DNA of 62,749 bases, from positions 1-62,749 of the forward strand of contig CAYFTR010000006.1 of assembly GCA_964346185.1 (NCBI GenBank), given 5' to 3'. This document shows, piece by piece, positions 42,330-50,639 of the stretch. The notes beneath the pieces are model-generated. The model did not search any database. It was not told where the DNA came from and saw only the letters and a list, made by a program, of their open reading frames with translations. Both the position numbers and the translations under genes were made by a program. This stretch comes from JAAYJS01 sp964346185. Its GTDB lineage: Bacteria > Bacillota > Clostridia > Eubacteriales > Eubacteriaceae. The number at the start of each line of letters is the position of its first letter. The first letter of the stretch is position 1.

Positions 42330-43685
42330 GTGGTTCATCAGTTTTATAGAAAAGGGTATTACGTCGTATTAGATGTAGATACCTCAACACTAATGACTGT
42401 CGACGCTATGACCTATCGTCTCATTGAAGACTTTATGCGTTTAAACAGACAGGAATTGGTCGAAAAATATGCACCGGAATACGGCAAGCGACAGGTCGCC
42501 GATGCTGTCGATGAAATACAGAGCATGGTGGATGACGGGCTTTTGTTTACCGATCACCGATACGATCCGTCATTTTATCGCGGTCATGACGGCGTTAAGG
42601 CACTTTGTCTACACATTGCCCACGACTGCAACTTAAAATGCGAATACTGCTTTGCCTCCCAAGGAGACTTTAAGGGCGAGCGTTCACTAATGTCCCTCGA
42701 AGTGGGAAAAAAAGCCGTTGACTTTGTTATTGAAGCCTCAAATCAACGTAAAAATATAGAAATCGACTTTTTCGGCGGAGAGCCTTTAATGAACTTTGAT
42801 GTGGTTAAAAACATTGTTGATTACGCACGTCAACGTGAAAAAGAAACCGGCAAACATTTCAACTTTACCATGACCACCAACGGTGTATTACTGGACCGGG
42901 AAAAGCGGGATTATCTCAACGCCAATATGAACAATATCGTTTTAAGTCTGGACGGTCGAAAGGAAGTAAACGATCGGGTTCGCAAAACACTCAACGACAA
43001 AGGTTCTTACGAAACCATTGCCGACAATATTTTTAATATGGTTGAGGAGCGGGGAGATAAAGAATACTATGTTCGCGGCACCTACACCAAATACAACCCG
43101 GACTTTTCAAAGGACGTTTTATTTTTGGCACAACAGGGAGTTAAGGAGATCTCCGTCGAACCCGTCGTTGCTAAAGCAGATCGGGATTACGCCGTTTTGA
43201 AAGAGGATTTACCGAGAATTTTGGAAGAGTACGACACCTTACTCGACGAAATGATTGAAGATTATCGCAAAAACGGGGAAGAATCTTTTCGCTTTTTTCA
43301 CTATATTTTGGACATGAATAACGGCCCTTGTGTTTACAAACGTCTGTCCGGATGCGGTGCGGGCAACGACTATCTGGCAGTAACCCCCGAGGGCGATTTA
43401 TACCCCTGTCACCAATTTGTTGGGGAAGAGACCTTTAAATTAGGAACATTGGATACCGGTTTAGAAAAAAAGCTAATGACCGAAGATTTTAAAAAAGCCA
43501 ATTTACTGGAAAAAGAAGCGTGTCAAAGTTGCTGGTGTAAATATTTTTGTGGCGGCGGTTGCCACGCCAATGCCTATAATTTTAACCAAACGCTTTTAAA
43601 ACCCTATGATGTTGCCTGCGAAATCGAAAAAAGACGTGTGGAAAACGCTCTGATTCTTCAAATAATAAAGAATGAAGAATATTGA
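42330..43685 (+). CDS. scfB: SCIFF radical SAM maturase
   Basis: This protein of about 451 residues installs thioether links in the SCIFF precursor. The N-terminal RiPP-recognition-like part (VHQFYRKGYYVVLDVDTSTL) is followed by the radical SAM motif CX3CX2C at Cys100, 104 and 107 (CNLKCEYCF). The DFFGGEPLMNF block follows, and the C-terminal SPASM region has CGAGNDYLAVTPEGDLYPCHQF and CQSCWCKYFCGGGCHAN for auxiliary clusters. The GTG start at 42330 is preferred to the upstream TTG 42303. AAAGGAG lies 7 bases before it, and relatives begin at this VHQF position. Its stop overlaps the raiA RNA promoter. Confidence 0.96.
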   Translation: MVHQFYRKGYYVVLDVDTSTLMTVDAMTYRLIEDFMRLNRQELVEKYAPEYGKRQVADAVDEIQSMVDDGLLFTDHRYDPSFYRGHDGVKALCLHIAHDCNLKCEYCFASQGDFKGERSLMSLEVGKKAVDFVIEASNQRKNIEIDFFGGEPLMNFDVVKNIVDYARQREKETGKHFNFTMTTNGVLLDREKRDYLNANMNNIVLSLDGRKEVNDRVRKTLNDKGSYETIADNIFNMVEERGDKEYYVRGTYTKYNPDFSKDVLFLAQQGVKEISVEPVVAKADRDYAVLKEDLPRILEEYDTLLDEMIEDYRKNGEESFRFFHYILDMNNGPCVYKRLSGCGAGNDYLAVTPEGDLYPCHQFVGEETFKLGTLDTGLEKKLMTEDFKKANLLEKEACQSCWCKYFCGGGCHANAYNFNQTLLKPYDVACEIEKRRVENALILQIIKNEEY

Positions 43686-43711
43686 CAATTTAAAAGCATA
43701 AAGTTTATACT
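43682..43711 (+). promoter_or_regulatory. Promoter of the raiA-type RNA
   Basis: TTGACA (43682-43687), 18 bp, TATACT (43706-43711). The -35 element overlaps the scfB stop codon. The predicted start near 43717 is the first base of the closing stem. Confidence 0.8.
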
Positions 43712-43716
43712 TAAAA

Positions 43717-43955
43717 TCTCCTGAGTCTGTGGTTGAAAATCAATGCCAGTCGCAGGCGAAATGATCCACGTAAGGCTTATAAAAATCTAAAAAGCTGAGC
43801 ATAGTGCGGCTTAGAAGTAAGTCCGGCCGACGCAGTCGAGAGGAAGAGTCGTGAATAGCTAAATTCCCAGCCGGCGAGTGTGGGGGTAAAGACCAGGTCA
43901 GTCAGGAGAGCTGCAGCCGAGTCTGCTCGTAATGAGCAGGCTCGGCTGCTTTTTA
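43717..43955 (+). ncRNA. raiA motif RNA (structured ncRNA upstream of hpf/raiA)
   Basis: A GC-rich, non-coding stretch lies between scfB and hpf. TCTCCTGA (43717-43724) pairs with TCAGGAGA (43902-43909) as a closing stem about 190 nt apart. Within it are purine-rich internal segments such as GGGGGTAAAGACC near 43880. A GC-rich terminator with a 15-bp stem (GCAGCCGAG and GAGCAG arms, 43913-43950) and T5 follows directly. Size, structure and location immediately upstream of the ribosome hibernation gene match the raiA motif, a class known mainly in Clostridia and Actinobacteria. That class is reported to affect sporulation and aggregation. The call rests on location and fold, not a covariance search. 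Confidence 0.75.
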
Positions 43956-44164
43956 ACAGAATCATCATTAAAAGAAAAACGAACCCGCCAAAGATCGACT
44001 GGCTATAATCCGGTTTAATTAATTTGTAAACATAGTATAAAAACCGGCATAATCCTTGATGAGACAAGCAAACTAATGCTTTTTTTAAAAAAACATGCTA
44101 TAATCATCTTACATTCAACCGTTCATTCATCAGAAATCAACGACATTTGAAAGGAGTAGCAATA

Positions 44165-44695
44165 ATGAAATTCACCATTTATGGAAAAAACATGCACGTA
44201 TCGGAAGGGTTAAAGGAAACTTTAAGAAAAAAGTTTGAAAAATTTGATCGTTACTTTGACAGAGAAACGGAAGTTTACGCGACTTTTAGTAGAGAAAAAA
44301 ACCACAATGTTTTAGAAGTAACAATACCTATGGGTAAAACAATTTTGCGTGCAGAAGAAATAACGGAGGACATGGTCGGTTCAATCGAAGCGGTTGTCGA
44401 TAAGTTGGAAGGTCAACTGCGGAAACATAAATCAAAGCTTAAAAAACAATATGCCGGAGAGTCACTCAGATACAATTTCGATGCGATTGAAACTGTTGAA
44501 GAGGAAAACGAAGGACCGAAGGTTGTACGTACAAAAAAATTTGCAGTTAAACCTATGTCTGTTGATGAAGCAACCATGCAAATGGAATTGTTAGGGCACG
44601 ACTTCTTTGTGTTTTTGAACGGTGAAACCGATGATGTCAATGTCGTTTATATGAGAAAAGATGGAAATTACGGGCTTATTGAACCCATATTTTAA
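44165..44695 (+). CDS. hpf: Long-form ribosome hibernation promoting factor
   Basis: This protein of about 176 residues dimerises 70S ribosomes into inactive 100S particles. The N-terminal domain is KFTIYGKNMHVSEGLKETLR through about 100 residues. The long-form C-terminal dimerisation domain is KPMSVDEATMQMELLGHDFFVFLN near residue 128 (first 20 residues characteristic). ATG 44165 is chosen over TTG 44147 because AAAGGAG lies directly upstream. A TATAAT near 44098 gives it a promoter independent of the upstream RNA. The RNA, promoter and gene are adjacent, as in the raiA-motif arrangement of clostridia. Confidence 0.94.
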   Translation: MKFTIYGKNMHVSEGLKETLRKKFEKFDRYFDRETEVYATFSREKNHNVLEVTIPMGKTILRAEEITEDMVGSIEAVVDKLEGQLRKHKSKLKKQYAGESLRYNFDAIETVEEENEGPKVVRTKKFAVKPMSVDEATMQMELLGHDFFVFLNGETDDVNVVYMRKDGNYGLIEPIF

Positions 44696-44707
44696 ATTGT
44701 ATTTGGC

Positions 44708-44740
44708 AAACACCCGTTGCAACAACGGGTGTTTTGTTTG
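44708..44740 (+). terminator. Rho-independent terminator after hpf
   Basis: AAACACCCGTTG (44708-44719) pairs with CAACGGGTGTTT (44723-44734) around CAA, then TTGTTTG. Confidence 0.88.
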
Positions 44741-44766
44741 ACAACACTTTTAAATTGATTTAAAAT
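44738..44766 (+). promoter_or_regulatory. Promoter of the DUF5317 gene
   Basis: TTGACA (44738-44743), 17 bp, TAAAAT (44761-44766). Predicted start about 45 bases before ATG 44817. Confidence 0.7.
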
Positions 44767-44816
44767 ATATCAATAAGTTTGCGTAAAATTTCAAAATTAT
44801 AAATGAGGACGTATAT

Positions 44817-46400
44817 ATGGTATTTTTATTCGCCATTTTAACTGGCATTATCATAGGATCTTTAAGAAAAGGTACAATATCCAATATCAAGTCGACGCCG
44901 TTATCTCTATTACCCTTAGGTTTGATCGGCATCGTTGTTCAAATTGCACTACATTTTTCCGTATATTTTCCTTCAGCAAATTCATTAGACATGGTGATAC
45001 CGGTACTTAACTTGGTTTCATACGTTTTTATTTTGGTGATGTTAACCTTTAATCTGGATGAAGTCTGGAACGTTATGATGGTCGTCGGAACGATGGCCAA
45101 TTTTGTCGTTACATTTATGAATGCGGCAAAAATGCCCGTTGCAGCAGATATTATCGCATCGATCGATCAAACCCGTTTGGGTCAAGCCGTCATTGCACAG
45201 AACAATCTATCCGGTGGCTTAATTGAACACTTGAGTATCTTTACACAAATTGATTTACAGACCACAAAATTGTGGTTTCTGGGTATCAATATCAAGATAC
45301 CCTTTATGGAATACCTGTCTCCACACTACGGTGCGGTGCCGGGTATAACGATCGGAACTATATTGGTGTTAATCGGTATTATAGGTTGGGTTCAATCAGC
45401 AATGACACATAAAGAAGAAGTGACAACGGTCGAAGAAAACGAAATAGAAGCTGTCGCAGAACAGCCGGCTATTGAACAATCCCCCATAATCCTAAATACG
45501 GAAACAACCAAGGCCATCGACAATTTAAAAGAACTGGATACCGAACCCGAATTGCAGATCTTACCTGTATCGGAAAAGGAAGACGTAAAAATAGTTGCGG
45601 ATGAAAAGTCGGACACCGTGCCTTACATTAAAGTGGTACCTCAAAAAGAAGATCAAGGCGAAAAACCCCAAGGATTTTTCACACAAAACTTTTATGCTGA
45701 AAAAGAAAAAAGCATGCATAAGGAAGCAGCTGTTCAACCGCCTAAAGAAGAAGTTCAAGAAACAAAAACGGCTGCCTCTGCCGAGAGCCTCGACACAGAG
45801 GTAAAAGTAGCGGAGCAAACGCACAAAGAACGTAAAGCAACAACTGATACGGATATTTTGGGACCATCAATCTTGGAAGTGCTGAATAAAGAAACAATTC
45901 GTACGGAAGAATCCTTTTTTAATGAGTCGAAGCCGACAGAAACGGAAAAGGAAGAAGAAGCGTTACCGGTACGCAAACAAAAGCCCATTATTGTTACAAC
46001 CGGTGGTAGTAACAGAGGAAGAAGTAGAAAAATGAGTCAACCCAAGAAAAAAATCGGTTTAAATGAAGATGATATGCGTAATGTATGGCAAAGTGTTGCA
46101 AAAGAAAACCAAAGGCTTAAACAGAGAGGTCGCGGCTACGTAATAGAAGAACAACCGAAAAAATCGGAGGAAAAAAGATTCTATACAAAACCTGTCGGCA
46201 CCGAAAAAGCAGATCAGAAACAAGAACAGGATTTAATCAACCAGAAGATTGATGAAACGGCTTTTTCCGTAACAAAGCCTTTAAGCTTCGGTGATGAAAC
46301 GCCGATAAACACCGACGATGCCCTTCGGGAAAAAGCAGGGTACGAAAAAGTACATGTAACCATAGAAGGGAAAGAAATTTCCTATTGGAAAAAGGTCTGA
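44817..46400 (+). CDS. DUF5317-type membrane protein with long charged C-terminal tail
   Basis: The N-terminal 200 residues have about five membrane spans: VFLFAILTGIIIGSL, LPLGLIGIVVQIALH, VLNLVSYVFILVMLT, VMMVVGTMANFVVTF and ITIGTILVLIGIIGW. They also have the central NAAKMPVAADI, which resembles the DUF5317 family. From about residue 205 the protein turns into a Glu/Lys/Gln-rich stretch of about 320 residues without an obvious fold, ending KVHVTIEGKEISYWKKV. The family is usually just the membrane part. The tail may face the cytoplasm and bind partners. The gene is flanked by hpf and secA and has its own promoter and terminator. Confidence 0.7.
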   Translation: MVFLFAILTGIIIGSLRKGTISNIKSTPLSLLPLGLIGIVVQIALHFSVYFPSANSLDMVIPVLNLVSYVFILVMLTFNLDEVWNVMMVVGTMANFVVTFMNAAKMPVAADIIASIDQTRLGQAVIAQNNLSGGLIEHLSIFTQIDLQTTKLWFLGINIKIPFMEYLSPHYGAVPGITIGTILVLIGIIGWVQSAMTHKEEVTTVEENEIEAVAEQPAIEQSPIILNTETTKAIDNLKELDTEPELQILPVSEKEDVKIVADEKSDTVPYIKVVPQKEDQGEKPQGFFTQNFYAEKEKSMHKEAAVQPPKEEVQETKTAASAESLDTEVKVAEQTHKERKATTDTDILGPSILEVLNKETIRTEESFFNESKPTETEKEEEALPVRKQKPIIVTTGGSNRGRSRKMSQPKKKIGLNEDDMRNVWQSVAKENQRLKQRGRGYVIEEQPKKSEEKRFYTKPVGTEKADQKQEQDLINQKIDETAFSVTKPLSFGDETPINTDDALREKAGYEKVHVTIEGKEISYWKKV

Positions 46401-46418
46401 ATTAAATAAGAGGATTCT

Positions 46419-46458
46419 AAAAAAAGTTGGGGTACACCATCGTACCCCAACTTTTTTT
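46419..46458 (+). terminator. Rho-independent terminator after the DUF5317 gene
   Basis: AAAAAAAGTTGGGGTAC (46419-46435) pairs with GTACCCCAACTTTTTTT (46442-46458) in a 17-bp stem. Confidence 0.92.
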
Positions 46459-46459
46459 A

Positions 46460-46986
46460 AGTGAATTTTTACAAAAATATCTGATGATAAAATGTTAAAA
46501 AAGTAAAGTCATAAACAAAGCTGTAACCCGCACTCTGTCGGCATCACTAAGCTTGTACTCGACAAAACGTTTACCTTGTAGTTATATCAATACTATTTGA
46601 ACAATATTCGATTATGACATAGTAGAAAAAAGAAACGGACAAATCATTAAAATAAAAAAGTTTAGTTTTTATAAAATTTTGTAAAGTCGGTCTGACGACG
46701 GCAGTCTTAATATTTGTTAATTACAAGTGTCCGAATAAAGGTTAATATCTTAGAATGCAACGCCCTTTAGATGTTTTAGCCTTATTCCTATGGAAATCTT
46801 GCCCATCGCATTACCTTACAAGAACTCAAACACGTCGTTTACATGTTTTATGCGAATGTTCGCCCGACATGCAAAAACATTAAAAAGGTTGAAAGTTGGA
46901 AAAGCCTTAGCTACAAACTTAAACGTCTTGTAAAGCCTGTCAAAAAGTGAGATAATTTTTCAGAACAACGCATTAAGGAGAGACAT
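46460..46986 (+). other. Long intergenic region before secA, with secA promoter
   Basis: About 525 bases hold no ORF with a family match. The only clear element is the secA promoter at the end: TTGTAA (46928-46933), 17 bp, GATAAT (46951-46956), about 30 bases before ATG 46987, with AAGGAGAG as ribosome site. A short plus ORF of 34 codons (46843-46950) has no ribosome site and is overrun by the promoter. It may be a decayed gene or an unrecognised RNA; I see nothing more. Confidence 0.5.
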
Positions 46987-49503
46987 ATGGGTTTTTTCAG
47001 CAGTTTGTTTGATCACAGTAAACGACAAATCAAAAAGTTCAACAAAAAGGCGGAAGAAATTGTTGCCTTGGAACAGGCGTATCGCAATTACTCGGACGAA
47101 CAACTTAAAAATAAAACACAGATCTTTAAAGAACGATTAACACAAGGGGAAACCCTCGACGATATTTTAGTAGAGGCCTTTGCGACGGTTAGGGAAGCCT
47201 CAACAAGAGTATTGGGCATGACCCACTACCCCGTGCAATTAATCGGCGGTATGGTCTTACACCAGGGAGATATTGCCGAGATGAAAACAGGAGAGGGAAA
47301 AACGCTGGTAGCAACCTTACCGGCCTATTTGAACGCCCTGGAAGGCAAAGGCGTATACATTGTAACGGTGAACGATTACCTGGCAAAGCGTGACTCCGAA
47401 TGGATGGGCAGCATTTTTAAATTTTTAGGTTTAAGCGTGGGATTGGTTGTACACGGTTTAAGCTACGATGAGAAAAAAGCCGCCTACGCGGCGGACATTA
47501 CTTACGGAACCAATAACGAATTCGGCTTCGATTACTTAAGAGACAATATGGTCATCGATAAGAGCCAACAGGTACAGCGACAACTCAATTACGCCATTAT
47601 CGACGAAGTCGACAGCGTTCTTATTGACGAAGCCAGAACACCGTTAATTATTTCCGGTAGCGGCGAAGAAAGCACAAAGCTTTATACGGTGGCCAATACC
47701 TTTGTTAAAACACTCAGACCGCAACACTATGTAAAGGACGAAGAGTCAAAAACCGTGGTTTTAACCGAAGAAGGCATCCAAAAAGCCGAAAGCTTTTTTA
47801 ATTTGGAAAACCTCGCCGATGTTGCCAACATGGGAATCTCCCATAACATTAACCAAGCCTTACACGCCCATATCTTAATGACAAGAGATATCGACTATAT
47901 GGTTAAAGAAGGCGAAGTGATTATTGTCGACGAGTTTACAGGCAGGCCGATGCCGGGGCGTCGTTACTCCAACGGTTTGCACCAGGCCATCGAAGCTAAG
48001 GAAGGCGTAACCGTTAACCGCGAATCCAAAACACTGGCAACGGTAACCTTTCAAAACTACTTCCGTATGTTTCATAAATTAGCTGGCATGACCGGTACCG
48101 CAAAAACAGAAGAAGAGGAATTTACATCATTATACAACCTGAACGTTATCACCATTCCGACCAACAGCGAAATGTCCGGAACCGGTGTGCAACGAAAAGA
48201 TTTAAACGACTTGGTTTACCCGACCGAAGCAAAAAAATTTAAAGCCATTGTTGCCGATGTTAAAGAACGGCACAATATCGGACAGCCGGTACTTATCGGG
48301 ACCATATCCATCGAAAAATCCGAGTTGCTCAGCAAATACCTCAAACGGGAGGGTATCCATCACAACGTATTAAATGCAAAATATCTGGAAAAGGAAGCGG
48401 ATATCATAGCGATGGCGGGTCAAAAAAATGCCGTTACCATCTCCACCAATATGGCGGGTAGAGGAACGGACATTATGCTCGGCGAAGGCGTTAAGGAACT
48501 CGGTGGGCTGCACATATTAGGAACCGAACGACACGAAAGCCGCCGCATCGACAACCAGTTACGAGGGCGTTCCGGTCGCCAGGGCGACCCCGGCTCCTCT
48601 CAGTTTTATATTTCCTTGGAAGACGACTTGATGCGAATTTTCGGATCGGATCGTATTAAAGATTTTGTAGATAATGCCGGTCTGGACGACGATACTCCCA
48701 TAGAAAACAAATTATTAACCAAAGGTATCGAAAACGCACAAAAAAAAGTAGAGAGCCGAAACTTTAATATCAGAAAAAACGTCCTCCAATACGATAACGT
48801 GATGAACCGTCAAAGAGAAATTATCTACGGACAGCGACAACAGGTTCTCGACGGCGAAAACATGCACGAACAGGTACATAAAATGACCACGGACATGGTC
48901 AGCCACTATGTACAAATGTTTACCAATCGAGGCGATTATTACGAAGATTGGGATATTCAGGCGTTAGTTAACTTTTTTGAAAGCGGCTTTTTACCGAAAG
49001 GATCTCTGGATTTATCCGATAATACTTTAAGCGTTGAGGAAATTGAAGCACGTATTCTCCAAGTGTTTGAAACGCTCTACGAGGAAAAACGTCAGGTATT
49101 GTCCGACGAAAGTTTGGAAAACCTGGAACGGGCAATTTTATTAACAACCGTAGATGCCGCCTGGATGGAGCACATTGACAACATGGATCAGCTCAAGCAA
49201 GGTATCGGGCTTAGGGCGTACGGACAAACCAACCCTGTGGACGAATATACCAAGGAAGGTTTTGCCATGTTCGAGGAGATGACCTATCGCATTCAGGAAG
49301 ATACGGTTAAGTATATCCACAATGTCGATGTCAACAAATTACCCACAACTATGCATACACAACAAAATTTGGACAATGTACAAACCAATCAAAACGAAGT
49401 CCAAGGGAAGCCGATACCGCAAGTTAAAAAGAAAAAAATCGGACGCAATGAACCTTGCCCCTGTGGCAGCGGAAAAAAATACAAAAACTGTTGCGGCAGA
49501 TAG
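46987..49503 (+). CDS. secA: Preprotein translocase ATPase SecA
   Basis: This 838-residue motor drives Sec-dependent export through SecYEG. MKTGEGKTLVATLPAYLNAL (Walker A) is near residue 100, followed by YLAKRDSEWMG and TYGTNNEFGFDYLRDNM. Walker B is AIIDEVDSVLIDEARTPLII near residue 205. The preprotein crosslinking, helical scaffold (GQLRGRSGRQGDPGSSQFY-type block) and wing domains follow. The C-terminus carries the zinc-binding SEC-C motif CPCGSGKKYKNCCGR at about 822-836, for SecB or ribosome contact. The usual order hpf-secA-prfB is kept, with the DUF5317 gene inserted. Confidence 0.98.
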   Translation: MGFFSSLFDHSKRQIKKFNKKAEEIVALEQAYRNYSDEQLKNKTQIFKERLTQGETLDDILVEAFATVREASTRVLGMTHYPVQLIGGMVLHQGDIAEMKTGEGKTLVATLPAYLNALEGKGVYIVTVNDYLAKRDSEWMGSIFKFLGLSVGLVVHGLSYDEKKAAYAADITYGTNNEFGFDYLRDNMVIDKSQQVQRQLNYAIIDEVDSVLIDEARTPLIISGSGEESTKLYTVANTFVKTLRPQHYVKDEESKTVVLTEEGIQKAESFFNLENLADVANMGISHNINQALHAHILMTRDIDYMVKEGEVIIVDEFTGRPMPGRRYSNGLHQAIEAKEGVTVNRESKTLATVTFQNYFRMFHKLAGMTGTAKTEEEEFTSLYNLNVITIPTNSEMSGTGVQRKDLNDLVYPTEAKKFKAIVADVKERHNIGQPVLIGTISIEKSELLSKYLKREGIHHNVLNAKYLEKEADIIAMAGQKNAVTISTNMAGRGTDIMLGEGVKELGGLHILGTERHESRRIDNQLRGRSGRQGDPGSSQFYISLEDDLMRIFGSDRIKDFVDNAGLDDDTPIENKLLTKGIENAQKKVESRNFNIRKNVLQYDNVMNRQREIIYGQRQQVLDGENMHEQVHKMTTDMVSHYVQMFTNRGDYYEDWDIQALVNFFESGFLPKGSLDLSDNTLSVEEIEARILQVFETLYEEKRQVLSDESLENLERAILLTTVDAAWMEHIDNMDQLKQGIGLRAYGQTNPVDEYTKEGFAMFEEMTYRIQEDTVKYIHNVDVNKLPTTMHTQQNLDNVQTNQNEVQGKPIPQVKKKKIGRNEPCPCGSGKKYKNCCGR

Positions 49504-49533
49504 AAACCGCCACTAAAGAAAGGATGTGATAGT

Positions 49534-50632
49534 GTGATCGATGTTTATGAAATTAAACAAAGCATTGAAGAAATGAACGATTTACTGATAAAGCTGGGTG
49601 ATTCACTTTGACTTACCGAGTTTAAGAAGAGAAATCGAAACTTATACGAAAGAAACGGAACAACCGGACTTTTGGAGCGACAGCGACAAAGCCCAAAAAA
49701 TTTTAAAAAAATTAAAGCAACTTAAATACAAAGTAGATCAATATGACCGTTTGACCGACGATCTGGACGACTTTAAAATTATGCTGGAATTACTGGAAGT
49801 CGGTGAAGAGGTCGGAAATATCGACAAAGAGCTGGCCGCTTACCGCGAAGGATTGGAAAACTTTAAATTGGAAACCTTACTTTCCGGCGAGTACGACGGC
49901 AACAATGCCATTATTTCAATTCATTCCGGTGCCGGGGGCACCGAATCCCAGGACTGGGCGGAAATGCTCTTACGTATGTTTACCCGTTGGGCGGAGAAAA
50001 AGGGTTATAAACTGAAAACGCTGGACTTACAACCGGGCGATGTCGCCGGTATTAAAAGTGCAACCATTTTAGTAGAAGGAGTAAATGCCTACGGTTATCT
50101 GAAAACGGAAAGAGGTGTCCACCGATTGGTGCGTATCTCTCCTTTCGACTCCTCCGGCAGACGCCACACCTCCTTTGCCTCTCTGGATGTGGTACCGGAA
50201 GTGGACGACACGGTAGAAATAGACATTAACCCCGACGATATTCGCGTGGATACCTATCGTGCCAGCGGTGCCGGCGGGCAACACGTCAACAAAACCTCCT
50301 CTGCGGTGCGTATTACCCACATACCGACGGGCATTGTTGTTCAATGCCAAAACGAGCGTTCCCAACACCAAAACAGAGATGTTGCCATGAATATGCTCAA
50401 AAGTAAACTCATCGAAGTCCTGGAGCAGGAAAACAAAGAAAAACTGGACGATATAGTTGGCGACTACTCTCAAATTGCTTGGGGTTCACAAATCAGATCC
50501 TATGTGTTTCACCCCTATACCATGGTAAAAGACCATCGTACCAATGTGGAAATGGGCAATATTCAATCCGTAATGGACGGAGATATCGACCCTTTTATGA
50601 ATGCCTACTTGCAACAACAAGTGAAAGCTTAG
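49534..50632 (+). CDS. prfB: Peptide chain release factor 2, with programmed +1 frameshift
   Basis: Two segments are joined by +1 frameshifting: 49534-49608 from GTG, then an in-frame TGA at 49609-49611 in the context CTT-TGA-C, and reading resumes with GAC at 49610-49612, continuing to 50632. The product is about 366 residues. The junction reads GDSL then DLPSLRRE, which matches RF2 proteins. RF2 markers are the stop-recognition SPF in VRISPFDSSGRRH near residue 200 and the GGQ motif in RASGAGGQHVNKTSSAVR near 243. Frameshifting makes RF2 limit its own synthesis at UGA. The upstream SD-like GGGTGAT lies 3 bases before CTT. AAAGGA lies before the GTG. Confidence 0.95.
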
Positions 50633-50639
50633 GTGTACC

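Noticed and set aside
43777..44067. Minus-strand ORF of 96 codons over the raiA RNA region
   Set aside because: It lacks a plausible ribosome site and family match, and covers the structured RNA and its GC-rich terminator; it arises by chance from the hairpins.
46843..46950. Plus-strand ORF of about 35 codons before secA
   Set aside because: No ribosome site, no similarity that I recognise, and its end overlaps the secA promoter.
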